This document shows, piece by piece, positions 1 to 7,725 of a DNA stretch of 53,892 nucleotides. The DNA lies in contig JARDZO010000016.1 in assembly GCA_029240815.1 (NCBI GenBank), positions 1 through 53,892 on the forward strand, in the 5' to 3' direction. How positions within the stretch are numbered: position 1 is the first letter of the stretch; every line of letters begins with the position of its first letter. The position numbers and the translations under genes were made by a program. The notes under the pieces were generated by a model. That model saw only the letters and a list, made by a program, of their open reading frames with translations, searched no databases and had not been told where the DNA came from. Source of the DNA: Brevibacillus sp. Lineage in GTDB: Bacteria; Bacillota; Bacilli; Brevibacillales; Brevibacillaceae.

Positions 1-203
1 TTCTCAACAACTTGAAGTGACTTCGAAACAGCTCGATGCTGCTTTGCTCCAACTCGAAACGACTTCCCATCAACTCGATGCTGCTTTGCAAGAACACGAC
101 GCTACTTCTCAACAACTTGAAGTGACTTCCCAACAGCTCGATGCTGCTTCGCAAAAACTCGATGCTGCTTCGCAAAAACTCGAAGCTGCCTCCCAACGTG
201 AAG
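1..203 (+). repeat. Tandem 21-bp (heptad) coding repeats with a 105-bp duplication
   Basis: Units of 21 bases centred on CTCGATGCTGCTT recur in tandem and encode one heptad each. The two copies ending near base 185 are identical. A larger block beginning TTCTCAACAACTTGAAGTGA at base 1 recurs at base 106, an offset of 105 bases or exactly five heptads. The array extends beyond the left edge of the window. This layout is typical of in-frame repeat expansion by slippage or recombination. Confidence 0.8.
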
Positions 204-844
204 AGCAATTGATTGAAGAACTCACGAAGTTGCAGGAAACCAGCTCCCACTGGGAACGACAGGCTGAGGAGTGGAAACTCGAGCTCGACCAGCGCGACCA
301 AGAGCTCCAGCAAGCTTTATCCTCCCAGGCTGAATGGAACGAAAAACTAGAGACGATCACGAAGCAACTGGAAGCCGAGCAACAAAAGTCAGCCGAATTG
401 GAAGTTAAACTCATCCAGGTACGTGAAGCCCTATCCCATGCCCGTGCTGCAGAAGAGAAATACCATCAATTACTCTCCAAGACGACCACTGCTGATCAAC
501 AGTTTCAACAGCAACTGCGTGCGAAGGAGAAAGAATTGGAGCAAGTAACGATTCAAGAAAAGGTGCTGAAAAAGACGGTTGATGGGCTGAAACAATTGGT
601 GAAGGAACTGCAAGACAAGGAGGAGAAGTACAGGCAAGCCATTAAAGACTTTACACTAAAAGAAGCCCGGGCAAACAAAATGCTCAGCCAAATGCCGAGC
701 ACGTATCCATCCCAGAACAGTTCGCCACCTCCACAATCCGCTCGACCCATGCAATCCTTCCAACAGTCCTCTTCCTCTATTCCCGCAAACTATCCACTGC
801 CCCCACACGCCAAGCAGGGGAATACGTTTAATCCCTTCAAGTGA
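2..844 (+). CDS. Heptad-repeat coiled-coil protein (5' end outside window)
   Basis: The reading frame is already open at base 2 and enters mid-repeat, so the true start lies upstream of the window. An internal GTG at 17 is not a credible start because the same repeat (SQQLEVTS) continues before it. Residues 1 to about 65 are near-perfect heptads of the type QLDAASQ/KLEAASQ. About 140 residues of charged Glu/Lys/Gln-rich coiled coil follow. The last 55 residues are Pro/Ser/Gln-rich and probably disordered, ending in NPFK. No signal peptide or membrane segment is visible in the part seen. The architecture suggests a structural or scaffolding role, but I do not recognise the family. The next gene also encodes a Pro/Gln-rich tail-like protein on the same strand, so they may be functionally linked. 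Confidence 0.75.
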   Translation, partial: SQQLEVTSKQLDAALLQLETTSHQLDAALQEHDATSQQLEVTSQQLDAASQKLDAASQKLEAASQREEQLIEELTKLQETSSHWERQAEEWKLELDQRDQELQQALSSQAEWNEKLETITKQLEAEQQKSAELEVKLIQVREALSHARAAEEKYHQLLSKTTTADQQFQQQLRAKEKELEQVTIQEKVLKKTVDGLKQLVKELQDKEEKYRQAIKDFTLKEARANKMLSQMPSTYPSQNSSPPPQSARPMQSFQQSSSSIPANYPLPPHAKQGNTFNPFK

Positions 845-851
845 ACCGGCT

Positions 852-886
852 CGAATGTGCTACAGCCGTTCCCTTGTAGCCATTCG
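852..886 (+). other. Inverted repeat / RNA hairpin between two genes
   Basis: CGAATG-T-GCTAC pairs with GTAGC-CATTCG, giving an 11-bp stem with one bulged T and a 12-base loop. It starts 8 bases after the stop of the coiled-coil gene. There is no T-run behind it, so it is either a weak terminator, an mRNA-stabilising hairpin or a protein-binding site. Confidence 0.45.
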
Positions 887-927
887 TTGAATACAACATA
901 GTACAGTACAGAAAGGGAGTGAATACC

Positions 928-1131
928 ATGACACCTGAACAACTCCGTGCTTACTATCAACAACGTCAACAAATGCCAGTCCGACCTATGCAGCAACCAA
1001 TGGCACGGCCAATGGCGCCTCAGCCAAGGCCTATGACTCCTTTACCCAAAACCGGCCCTGTTCACAACGTCAAGCCGCTTGCTCAACCGAGAACATCTGG
1101 AGGATGCTGCGGCAGGCGCTGGCAGGGCTGA
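928..1131 (+). CDS. Small Pro/Gln/Met-rich protein with C-terminal GGCCGRR motif
   Basis: This 67-residue protein has an N-terminal MTPEQLRAYYQQRQQ helix. A low-complexity stretch of PVRPMQQPMARPMAP type follows, then a basic, cysteine-containing end (SGGCCGRRWQG). I chose ATG 928 because AAAGGGA at 912-918 sits 9 bases upstream. The in-frame GTG at 919 directly abuts that ribosome site and is less likely. No domain is recognised. Its low-complexity tail resembles that of the preceding coiled-coil protein. The vicinal Cys pair could bind metal or be lipidated or cross-linked, but that is only a guess. Confidence 0.55.
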   Translation: MTPEQLRAYYQQRQQMPVRPMQQPMARPMAPQPRPMTPLPKTGPVHNVKPLAQPRTSGGCCGRRWQG

Positions 1132-1153
1132 CTTTTGCACAAACCCTTTCTCC

Positions 1154-1540
1154 ATGTCCTATTTTGTCTGGAAAGAAATGGTCAGGCACTGTATGGAAGA
1201 GCGCCCCGCAGAAGCTTGTGGTTTACTCTCAGGCAGAAATGGATGCGCGGAAACCATCTGGCGAATGGAAAACTTGGAAAAAAGTCCGGTAGCCTTTGCT
1301 ATGGACTCTCGTCAGATTCAAAAAGTTTTACACAAGATGGCTCTCAAGGGAGAATCACTCGTGGGCATCTATCACTCTCATCCCACCGCTCCTCCCTTGC
1401 CATCCCCTGAGGATATAGCGTATTCCTACTATCCGGAAGCAGCCTACCTCATTGTGTCTCTTTCCTCACAGCAACCAACCCTTGGCTGTTACAGGATCGT
1501 CGGGCCACAAGCGTTTCCGCTACGCTACGAGCTCCGGTAA
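1154..1540 (+). CDS. JAMM/MPN (M67 family) metallopeptidase
   Basis: A 128-residue stand-alone JAB1/MPN domain. The zinc site is complete: Glu20 in EERPAEACGLL, His74 and His76 in HSHPTAPPLPSPED, with Ser84 and Asp87 completing the HxHx7SxxD pattern. Bacterial members of the family cleave isopeptide-like or C-terminal peptide bonds, for example on sulfur-carrier proteins, but no ThiS/MoaD/CysO-like partner is visible here. I prefer ATG 1154, since the family normally starts shortly before the EACGLL motif. An upstream ATG at 1079 would overlap the preceding gene by 53 bases. The ribosome site is weak for either start. The gene follows the two coiled-coil/low-complexity genes on the same strand and ends at a shared convergent terminator. 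Confidence 0.82.
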   Translation: MSYFVWKEMVRHCMEERPAEACGLLSGRNGCAETIWRMENLEKSPVAFAMDSRQIQKVLHKMALKGESLVGIYHSHPTAPPLPSPEDIAYSYYPEAAYLIVSLSSQQPTLGCYRIVGPQAFPLRYELR

Positions 1541-1555
1541 CCGCCAATTGATAAG

Positions 1556-1589
1556 AAGAACAGCGGGTATACTTACTCCCGCTGTTCTT
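1556..1589. terminator. Bidirectional terminator shared by convergent genes
   Basis: AAGAACAGCGGG (1556-1567) pairs perfectly with CCCGCTGTTCTT (1578-1589) around a 10-base loop. A T-rich run follows on the plus strand. It serves the JAMM peptidase on the plus strand and the fix operon on the minus strand. The right arm contains the last codons and stop of the minus-strand 56-residue gene. Confidence 0.8.
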
Positions 1590-1743
1590 TCTTTTCGAAC
1601 GACTCCAGACGTAACCACTCCTTCTTTTCCCAGCTGACAAACTCATCCTCCCACAAGACGTGGCAACGGTCCTCTTCGACACGGATGACTATTCCCCGGA
1701 CTCCATCCTTTAGAAATACGACTTTGTCGCCCTCTTGTATCAT
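1573..1743 (-). CDS. Small conserved-looking protein at the end of the fix operon
   Basis: A 56-residue protein (MIQEGDKVVFLKDG...) with alternating hydrophobic strands and many Glu/Lys. It resembles a small SH3-like or KOW-like beta barrel: a GDKVVF..GVRGIV.RV..DRCHVLWEDEF pattern, then the acidic/basic tail LESFEKKEQRE. The start at 1743 has GGGGAAG just upstream and lies 16 bases after the fixX stop, so it is almost certainly the fifth cistron of the operon. A longer frame upstream would overlap fixX and is not credible. Function unknown. It could be a small accessory protein for the bifurcating complex or an unrelated rider. Confidence 0.65.
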   Translation of the reverse strand: MIQEGDKVVFLKDGVRGIVIRVEEDRCHVLWEDEFVSWEKKEWLRLESFEKKEQRE

Positions 1744-1759
1744 TGCGCTTCCCCGCCCA

Positions 1760-2056
1760 TTAACCGAGTCTGAAGATAATTCCGTGGCCGCCTTTCGGGT
1801 ACTCCCACTTGATGTTTTCGTAGGGACAGCCGATACGGCAGCTTCCGCATTCGTGACACCCTTCGTATCCCACATGCATCCGCACCTCTTCCCATTTGTA
1901 TACTTCCGCCGGGCAAAAAATGGTACATAGCTTATCTGGGCATTGGGTCGCGCAAACATCTGCACTTAACACGTGGAGGTGGGATTGCGTATCTGCCTTA
2001 AATCGGACAAGATACTGCTTTTCTTCGATCGACTGGCCTTTGGGTATATTCGACAT
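1760..2056 (-). CDS. fixX: FixX, ferredoxin-like electron-transfer protein
   Basis: A 98-residue ferredoxin-like protein with two cysteine groups: CATQCPDKLCTIFCP around residues 35-49 and CHECGSCRIGCP around residues 67-78. FixX binds an iron-sulfur cluster and works with FixC in the FixABCX complex, which uses electron bifurcation to send electrons from NADH to quinone and to a low-potential ferredoxin or flavodoxin. The start ATG (2054-2056) shares one base with the fixC stop (TGATG), which indicates translational coupling. A longer upstream extension into fixC exists but is not needed. Confidence 0.9.
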   Translation of the reverse strand: MSNIPKGQSIEEKQYLVRFKADTQSHLHVLSADVCATQCPDKLCTIFCPAEVYKWEEVRMHVGYEGCHECGSCRIGCPYENIKWEYPKGGHGIIFRLG

Positions 2057-3351
2057 CACTTCATCACCCTCCATGCATTCATCAGATCGCGAGCCATTTT
2101 CCATTTGTCTTTAGCAGTTCCGAGATCGCTCCAGATCTTTTTCTGCTTGGTCCATTTGGATGTGCCGTCTATCGTGAACATCTGGCTGGCTGCTTTGTTC
2201 ATCATGGGAATGTACTGCTCAAAGTACTGCGGGAACTTTTCGAAGTGATGGGTAGCGTCCTTGTATTTCTTTAAGTCCTGTCCTACAAAGCTACTCAACA
2301 GATTCGTGCGGTAGGAATCGAGCATTCGCTCCGAAAAATCTCCGGCTTCTCGCGCCTGCATGATGGTTTCCGCTGCCATCACGCCGGATGCCATCGCCAT
2401 ATTCGAGCCTTCCCGATGGATGGCGTTCACCAGTTGGGCAGCATCACCTACGACGATGACACCGTTCCCAACCACCTTGGGCATCGACTTATAGCCGCCT
2501 TCGGGAATCAGATGCGCCAAGTATTCCTGTTGTTCGCATCCTTGCAAATACGGACGAATCATCGGGTGATTTTTTACGTAATCCAGCAACTCATACGGTT
2601 TAATCTTGTTTTTGATCAGCCCCGAGAGCATCGTTCCGACCCCGATGTTCAAGCTGTCCTTGTTTGTGTAGAGCCAGGCTGTACCGAGAATTCCTTTGGT
2701 CGAGTCACCAAAAATCTCAATCGTACAGCCGTGATCGCCCTCCAGATTGAAGCGGTCTTCGATGATTTTCCGATCCAGCTTGAGGACTTCCATCACAGCG
2801 AGGGCTACCTCATCAGGGCGAAATTCCTTGTGAAAGCCTAATGATTTGGCGAGGAGCGAGTTGACACCGTCGGCCAACACGACCACATCCGCATAGATAT
2901 CCCCGTCTGGACGATCGGTGCGAATCCCTGCGACTTTTCCATTCTCGATGATGCATTCGAGAGCGACCGTTTCGTTGAGCAGCAATGCTCCCTCTTGCAC
3001 AGCTTTGTCAGCAAACCACTGATCAAATTTGGCCCGCAACACGGTGAAGTTGTTGTATGGCTCCTGTGCCCACTCCATTCCCTTGTAGCTAAAATTGAGC
3101 GCCGATTCCTTATCCAGCATCATGAAACGCTGTTCGACAATAGGGCGCTCGACGGGAGCTTCCTTATAAAACTCGGGGATGATATCCTCCATCGTCTTGC
3201 GGTACAAAACGCCACCCATTACGTTTTTGGAGCCCGGGTATTCGCCCCGCTCCATCAACAGCACATTCACGCCTTTTTTTGCCAAGGTGTAAGCACATGC
3301 TGTTCCCGCCGGACCTGCCCCGACCACAATGACATCAAACTTTTCCGCCAT
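2056..3351 (-). CDS. fixC: FixC, FAD-dependent ETF:quinone oxidoreductase-like subunit
   Basis: A 431-residue flavoprotein. The Rossmann FAD motif VVGAGPAGTACAYTLA is near the N-terminus, and a second FAD contact region, GVIVVGDAAQLVNAIHREG, lies around residue 295. FixC is the membrane-associated quinone-reducing part of FixABCX. The start ATG 3351 has a textbook AAGGAGG six bases upstream, although the gene overlaps the end of fixB by 17 bases. Full length for the family and no damage seen. Confidence 0.93.
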   Translation of the reverse strand: MAEKFDVIVVGAGPAGTACAYTLAKKGVNVLLMERGEYPGSKNVMGGVLYRKTMEDIIPEFYKEAPVERPIVEQRFMMLDKESALNFSYKGMEWAQEPYNNFTVLRAKFDQWFADKAVQEGALLLNETVALECIIENGKVAGIRTDRPDGDIYADVVVLADGVNSLLAKSLGFHKEFRPDEVALAVMEVLKLDRKIIEDRFNLEGDHGCTIEIFGDSTKGILGTAWLYTNKDSLNIGVGTMLSGLIKNKIKPYELLDYVKNHPMIRPYLQGCEQQEYLAHLIPEGGYKSMPKVVGNGVIVVGDAAQLVNAIHREGSNMAMASGVMAAETIMQAREAGDFSERMLDSYRTNLLSSFVGQDLKKYKDATHHFEKFPQYFEQYIPMMNKAASQMFTIDGTSKWTKQKKIWSDLGTAKDKWKMARDLMNAWRVMK

Positions 3352-4366
3352 ATTGTACCTCCTTGTCCGGCTCCTTTTGAAACGCTTCCATCAATAAAGG
3401 CACAATTTCAAAGGCATCTCCTACAATCCCGTAATGGCACGACTGGAAAATGAGTGCGTTTGGATCTTTGTTGATCGCAATGATCAAGCCTGAATTGCGC
3501 ATCCCCACCAAGTGCTGGATAGCTCCTGATATTCCTATGGCAAAGTAGATTTTCGGTGTGACGGTCACTCCAGTCTGACCAACCTGATGATCATGGTCGA
3601 TCCATCCAGCTTCGACAGCGTCCCTGCTCGCCCCAACGGTAGCACCAATCTTTTCTGCAAAACGATGAATGAGAGCAAATCCTTCCTTGCTCCCCAACCC
3701 TTTTCCACCAGCGACGATGACATCTGCTTCATCCAACCGGACCTTTTCTTTGGTCTCCCGGACGATTTTCAGCACTTTTGTGCGGATATCTTCTTCGCGT
3801 AAGGTGATGCTCTCTTCAATGATTTCCCCTGTTCGAGCAGAATCCGGCTCCAATGCCTTCATTACTTTCGGTCGGACGGTGGCCATCTGCGGGCGGTGTT
3901 TTTTGCACAAGATCGTCGCCATGATATTGCCGCCAAAGGCAGGACGGCTCGCTTCCAGAAGTCCGGTCTCTGCATTGACATCGAGCATCGTCGTATCTGC
4001 CGTCAGTCCGGTCTCAAGGTCTGTAGCAACAGCGCTAGCCAGATCCTTTCCAGTGGAAGTCGCCCCGTACAGGATGATTTCCGGTTTGTTTTTGTTCACA
4101 CATTCGATAACGGCGCGCATGTATGACTCCGTGCGGTAATCACGGAAGATCGAGTCATCGTATAAATAGACCTGGTCTGCGCCATAGGGAAAGGCGGTCT
4201 GTGCAAGTTCCCTCACGCCCTCACCAATCAAGAGACCAGCGAGAGGCACGCCCCTTTTGTCTGCCATTTGACGTCCAGCACCCAAAAGCTCCAGGGAAAC
4301 CGGCGCGATCCTGCCCTCATGCACTTCCAAGTACACCCAGATGCCGCAATATTCCTCCAGATTCAT
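3335..4366 (-). CDS. fixB: FixB, electron transfer flavoprotein alpha-type subunit
   Basis: 343 residues. The N-terminal ETF domain (YCGIWVYLEVHEGRI...) is followed by the C-terminal ETF-alpha FAD-binding domain with VVGASRDAVEAGW, GQTGVTVTPKIYFAIGISGAIQH and IIAINKDPNALIF. FixA and FixB form the bifurcating heterodimer. The start ATG 4366 has AAGGAGGG upstream and overlaps the fixA stop by four bases (ATGA). It overlaps fixC at its 3' end. Confidence 0.93.
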   Translation of the reverse strand: MNLEEYCGIWVYLEVHEGRIAPVSLELLGAGRQMADKRGVPLAGLLIGEGVRELAQTAFPYGADQVYLYDDSIFRDYRTESYMRAVIECVNKNKPEIILYGATSTGKDLASAVATDLETGLTADTTMLDVNAETGLLEASRPAFGGNIMATILCKKHRPQMATVRPKVMKALEPDSARTGEIIEESITLREEDIRTKVLKIVRETKEKVRLDEADVIVAGGKGLGSKEGFALIHRFAEKIGATVGASRDAVEAGWIDHDHQVGQTGVTVTPKIYFAIGISGAIQHLVGMRNSGLIIAINKDPNALIFQSCHYGIVGDAFEIVPLLMEAFQKEPDKEVQYGGKV

Positions 4367-5193
4367 ACCTGACCCTCCTTAACCCGGAACAACCGTTGTT
4401 TCTCTTCCAAGATCTCCATGAGCCGAGAGACTTGCTCCTCGGAAGAACCTTCCAGCATTTCTCCACCTTTTGGCTTTTCTGGCGGCCAGACCTTGGCTAC
4501 GATCGTCGGCGATCCTTTTAAGCCGAGCAGCGTGCGGTCGATATCCCCCAGATCATTCACCGCCCAGATGACTGGATTATAGCGTGCCGCTCGCAGCATA
4601 TTGGGCAACGGAGAATACGGAACTTCATTTATTTCTTTTTCCACGGAAAAGAGACAAGGCAAGGAGGACTGAATGACTTCGTAGCCATCCTCCAGCTTAC
4701 GGTGGACGATGGCATATCCTTCTGCCTTGTTCACTTCCACCACTTTTTTGACACTGGTGAGCGGCGGTATATCAAGCCTTCTCGCGATTCCGGGCCCTAC
4801 CTGCCCCGTATCGCCATCGATCGTCATCTTGCCGCAAATCACCAGGTCTACAGGCTGAGTCTCGGCTATTTTCTCAATAGCCTTGGTAATCGCGTAGCTC
4901 GTCGCCAACGTATCGGCCCCGGCAAAAGCCCGGTCTGTGACCAGATACCCGGCATCAGCTCCGATTTCGATGCACTTTCGAATCGCCTTGACGGCTGGCG
5001 GCGGACCCATCGTCACGACGGAGACCACCCCGCCATAGCGATGCTTCAGTCGTACTGCTTCCTCGACCGCATGAGCGTCGTACGGGTTTAGGATCGCAGG
5101 TGCGCTAGCACGATCCATCGTGTTGGTCTTTGGATTCATCTTGATGATCTTGGTGTCCGGCACTTGTTTAATACAAGCGACAATGTGCAGCAT
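4363..5193 (-). CDS. fixA: FixA, electron transfer flavoprotein beta-type subunit
   Basis: 276 residues: MLHIVACIKQVPDTKIIKMN at the start, then ILNPYDAHAVEEAVRLK, GDTGQVGPGIARRLDIP and the ETF-beta signature region around the AMP/FAD site. I chose ATG 5193 because AAGGGGGG lies about ten bases upstream and the product then starts like other FixA proteins. A 34-residue in-frame extension to 5295 looks non-family. First gene of the fixABCX operon. No nitrogenase or acyl-CoA dehydrogenase gene is in view, so the electron donor and acceptor system cannot be read from context. Confidence 0.92.
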   Translation of the reverse strand: MLHIVACIKQVPDTKIIKMNPKTNTMDRASAPAILNPYDAHAVEEAVRLKHRYGGVVSVVTMGPPPAVKAIRKCIEIGADAGYLVTDRAFAGADTLATSYAITKAIEKIAETQPVDLVICGKMTIDGDTGQVGPGIARRLDIPPLTSVKKVVEVNKAEGYAIVHRKLEDGYEVIQSSLPCLFSVEKEINEVPYSPLPNMLRAARYNPVIWAVNDLGDIDRTLLGLKGSPTIVAKVWPPEKPKGGEMLEGSSEEQVSRLMEILEEKQRLFRVKEGQV

Positions 5194-5411
5194 GTACCAT
5201 TTCCCCCCTTGCCGCCGAGTCGCGAACGCTTCCTTATGCTCGTGCAAATGGTTGTCTCCTTTTCGCGCGATTGCTTCGGGCAGCTTGTCGTTCATTGATA
5301 TAACCTATTGCACAAAATGCCAGCTTAGACCAGTTACCCGTACCACCACGCGGTTGTGCTATCAGTCGTCGAAATTGGCAAATGATAAGCCTTTGGATTA
5401 ATCTGATGCAA

Positions 5412-5458
5412 AGAAAAAAGATCCTATGCCCGCTTCATGGACATAGGATCCTCTTTTT
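5412..5458. terminator. Rho-independent terminator downstream of inhA
   Basis: GATCCTATG (5420-5428) pairs with CATAGGATC (5442-5450). An A-run on the left (T-run for the minus strand) and CTCTTTTT on the right make it usable in both directions. It lies just after the inhA stop and before the fixA leader, so it mainly ends the protease transcript. Confidence 0.85.
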
Positions 5459-5469
5459 GAGGCTCTCTC

Positions 5470-7725
5470 TTACTTTTTGATCGAGAACTCGACCCTTGCA
5501 TTGGTAAATTTCTTGGACACACTCACCAATTTGACTTGCAGACCGATCTCAGGCAGGATTTTACCGATTTCCGGTACTTCGGGCATCGTGTAGTCATCAC
5601 TGTCTTTAAACTCGGTGATGCCTCTCAACGGCTTGTAATCCATCGTGCCCAACAAGTAATCGAGATTCATTCCGGACGTTTTGTTCGGGCTGAACGCGGC
5701 ATCGTTCACTTGGTAACGGGAATCGGCAATCGCTTCCTCATTGCCCTCGTCGTTGTTCCAGTAACGAACTTCCTGATGAGCATCGACTACCCCCAGCATG
5801 CCATAACCTGGATGGTTGCTCGTATTGTTGTCTTGCGTTTTGCCATAGCGACCATCGTAATACCAGATCACCATACCTGGATCATAGGTAAAGAACGTGT
5901 CGTTGCGGCGGAAGTATTCCAGACCTGCGTCTACGCCTTCATGGGAGCGCAGCTCTACCAGGTAGTACGCGTCGTACATTTTGCCTTCGCCGTCGAAGTG
6001 GAGGAATCCATCCAGTTCGAACTTCTGGTCGCCTTCAGCGTCATCAGAGAAAATCACTTCCCCGTTAGCATTGACTTCGAAATTGTCCAGGTAGAAACCG
6101 GACATCGCCAAGCCACCGTCTGTTACGTAATTGAATTCGACTTGGATCTTTTTGCCAGCGAAATCGTTCAGGCTGATTTCTTCCGTATCCCAGCCTTTTG
6201 TCTCATCGTCGTATTCCTTGACAGTCTTGCTCTCACCCGTGTCAGCGTCAATCACGTTCACGTAAAGGTAATCATACCCTGTCTCGATCGCTCTCCAGGA
6301 ATCAAAACTCATCGATGCGGAGCTGACGCCTGTCAGATCAATCACTTCAGAGGTCATCTTCGTGTTCAGGTTGTCGCCTTCATCGGAGAAGTAAGAATAG
6401 TCGCCATCTTTCGGCTGAACCGGTGGCGTTTTCTCAACTTGCGGCATGTTTAACTTGATCACTTTTCCATAATCTTCGATGCTGCTTCCATCAGCGAGAG
6501 AAACGGTTTTTTTCCGTTTTTTCAGATCTTCGTAATTGATGACTTGCGGCTCTATCCATCTGCCGCCGTACATTTGTTGCAGCATCATTTTGGACCATGG
6601 ATCAAATCCGGTTGGTTGCGTTTGGAAGATCTTCCCTGTATGGCTTCCCGAAGACATGAGCGACCATGCACCAACAGGCGAATCATGTCCCAGTCTCGAC
6701 GTATCGTACAGGTCAGGCAATCCCAGGTTGTGTCCGTATTCATGTGCGAACACACCAGGTGCGCCATCTTCTGGCTGAATCATATAGTCGTACGCTACCA
6801 GGTCGGTTCCTGGAATTTCCGTAGGCTTTTTCAACGTCCAACGGTGAGACCAGATCGCATCTGCATCTTCCCCTGTCTCTTCCCCAATACCGGAGTGAAC
6901 GAGCATCAGGTTGTCCAGCATACCGTCCGGCTCCATCAGGTCGCCGTCTCCATCCAAGTCGTACGGGTCGCGTTGGTCATATTCGTCCTCATGGCCTTTG
7001 ATCGAATCCCCCACGGATTCCAGTGTCTCGATTACCAAGTCACGTGGATTGGCGTCATTGCCATTTTCATCATTGCCGCCGTAGTATTCCTTATCCTTTT
7101 CTGCGGTCAGCCACGGTGTTACGACACCATCTACTGTCCACGTATTGCCCGATTGCTCGTAGTAGTATTTCGCCATCGTAGTCATGCTGGTTCCTTCAGG
7201 TGTTTCATAGCCTTTACGGTCAAACAGCATTTCTTCGTAGTGCTTTTGATTAAAATCTGCCGTCCACAAAGAATCGCTCTGCTTTGGTACATGATTGTGT
7301 TCCAAATCAGAGAACTCTACCAAGGCTATAACCAGATTATCCGTATGTACTCGCTTGGATGCTCGTACTTGACTGTCATCCTTCAGCTTTGATACTTTGC
7401 TAGCTGCTTTTGATACAGCCGAGATTTGCGATTTGTTTGCTTTTTTCCCGAAGGTGCTGGAGTCATCAATGCCATGTGGAACTTTCTTGTCTCTCAAAAA
7501 CTTCTCCACAGCTTCATTGATTTCTTCCTGATCGGCATCCTCGTCGATTTCTCCCTGTTCAATCAACGCTTTGATCAAACGGTCCATGTTGACAGTGGAC
7601 AAATCCACCTCAAGTGGTGGCTTGTCCTTCGACTTGGCCATCCCAGTTGCCGGAACCGCCGCAATGCCGCTTAGTACCAGCGAGGAAGAAAATAGGATGG
7701 ATAAGAGCTTTTTGCCTTTCTTCAC
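5470..7725 (-). CDS. inhA: Immune inhibitor A, secreted M6 zinc metalloprotease
   Basis: About 751 residues. A Sec signal peptide (KKGKKLLSILFSSSLVLS...VPATGMA) precedes an Asp/Glu-rich prodomain. The catalytic motif HEYGHNLGLPD follows near residue 330, with Met-turn-like GAWSLMSSGSH shortly after. An Asp-rich calcium-loop-like segment (DLDGDGDLMEPDGMLD) precedes the active site. The C-terminal half is the beta-rich MAM-like/immune inhibitor region. The enzyme is exported and degrades host antimicrobial or matrix proteins in the family members studied. I chose GTG 7725 because AAGAGGG lies eight bases upstream; the GTG at 7734 overlaps that site. The upstream region carries Spo0A boxes, suggesting transition-state control. 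Confidence 0.92.
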   Translation of the reverse strand: MKKGKKLLSILFSSSLVLSGIAAVPATGMAKSKDKPPLEVDLSTVNMDRLIKALIEQGEIDEDADQEEINEAVEKFLRDKKVPHGIDDSSTFGKKANKSQISAVSKAASKVSKLKDDSQVRASKRVHTDNLVIALVEFSDLEHNHVPKQSDSLWTADFNQKHYEEMLFDRKGYETPEGTSMTTMAKYYYEQSGNTWTVDGVVTPWLTAEKDKEYYGGNDENGNDANPRDLVIETLESVGDSIKGHEDEYDQRDPYDLDGDGDLMEPDGMLDNLMLVHSGIGEETGEDADAIWSHRWTLKKPTEIPGTDLVAYDYMIQPEDGAPGVFAHEYGHNLGLPDLYDTSRLGHDSPVGAWSLMSSGSHTGKIFQTQPTGFDPWSKMMLQQMYGGRWIEPQVINYEDLKKRKKTVSLADGSSIEDYGKVIKLNMPQVEKTPPVQPKDGDYSYFSDEGDNLNTKMTSEVIDLTGVSSASMSFDSWRAIETGYDYLYVNVIDADTGESKTVKEYDDETKGWDTEEISLNDFAGKKIQVEFNYVTDGGLAMSGFYLDNFEVNANGEVIFSDDAEGDQKFELDGFLHFDGEGKMYDAYYLVELRSHEGVDAGLEYFRRNDTFFTYDPGMVIWYYDGRYGKTQDNNTSNHPGYGMLGVVDAHQEVRYWNNDEGNEEAIADSRYQVNDAAFSPNKTSGMNLDYLLGTMDYKPLRGITEFKDSDDYTMPEVPEIGKILPEIGLQVKLVSVSKKFTNARVEFSIKK

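Noticed and set aside
1..203. CRISPR-like short repeats
   Set aside because: The repeats are contiguous, in frame and encode heptads; there are no unique spacers.
1744..1965. Longer version of the small protein behind fixX
   Set aside because: It would overlap most of fixX in another frame and has Ser/Arg/Thr-rich, non-family sequence there.
5194..5295. 34-residue N-terminal extension of FixA
   Set aside because: The strong ribosome site before ATG 5193 and the family start MLHIVACIKQVPDTK make the shorter form far more likely.
5536..6453. Long open frame (305 codons) on the plus strand
   Set aside because: It lies entirely antisense to the M6 protease, has no ribosome site or recognisable domain, and mirrors the codon pattern of the real gene.
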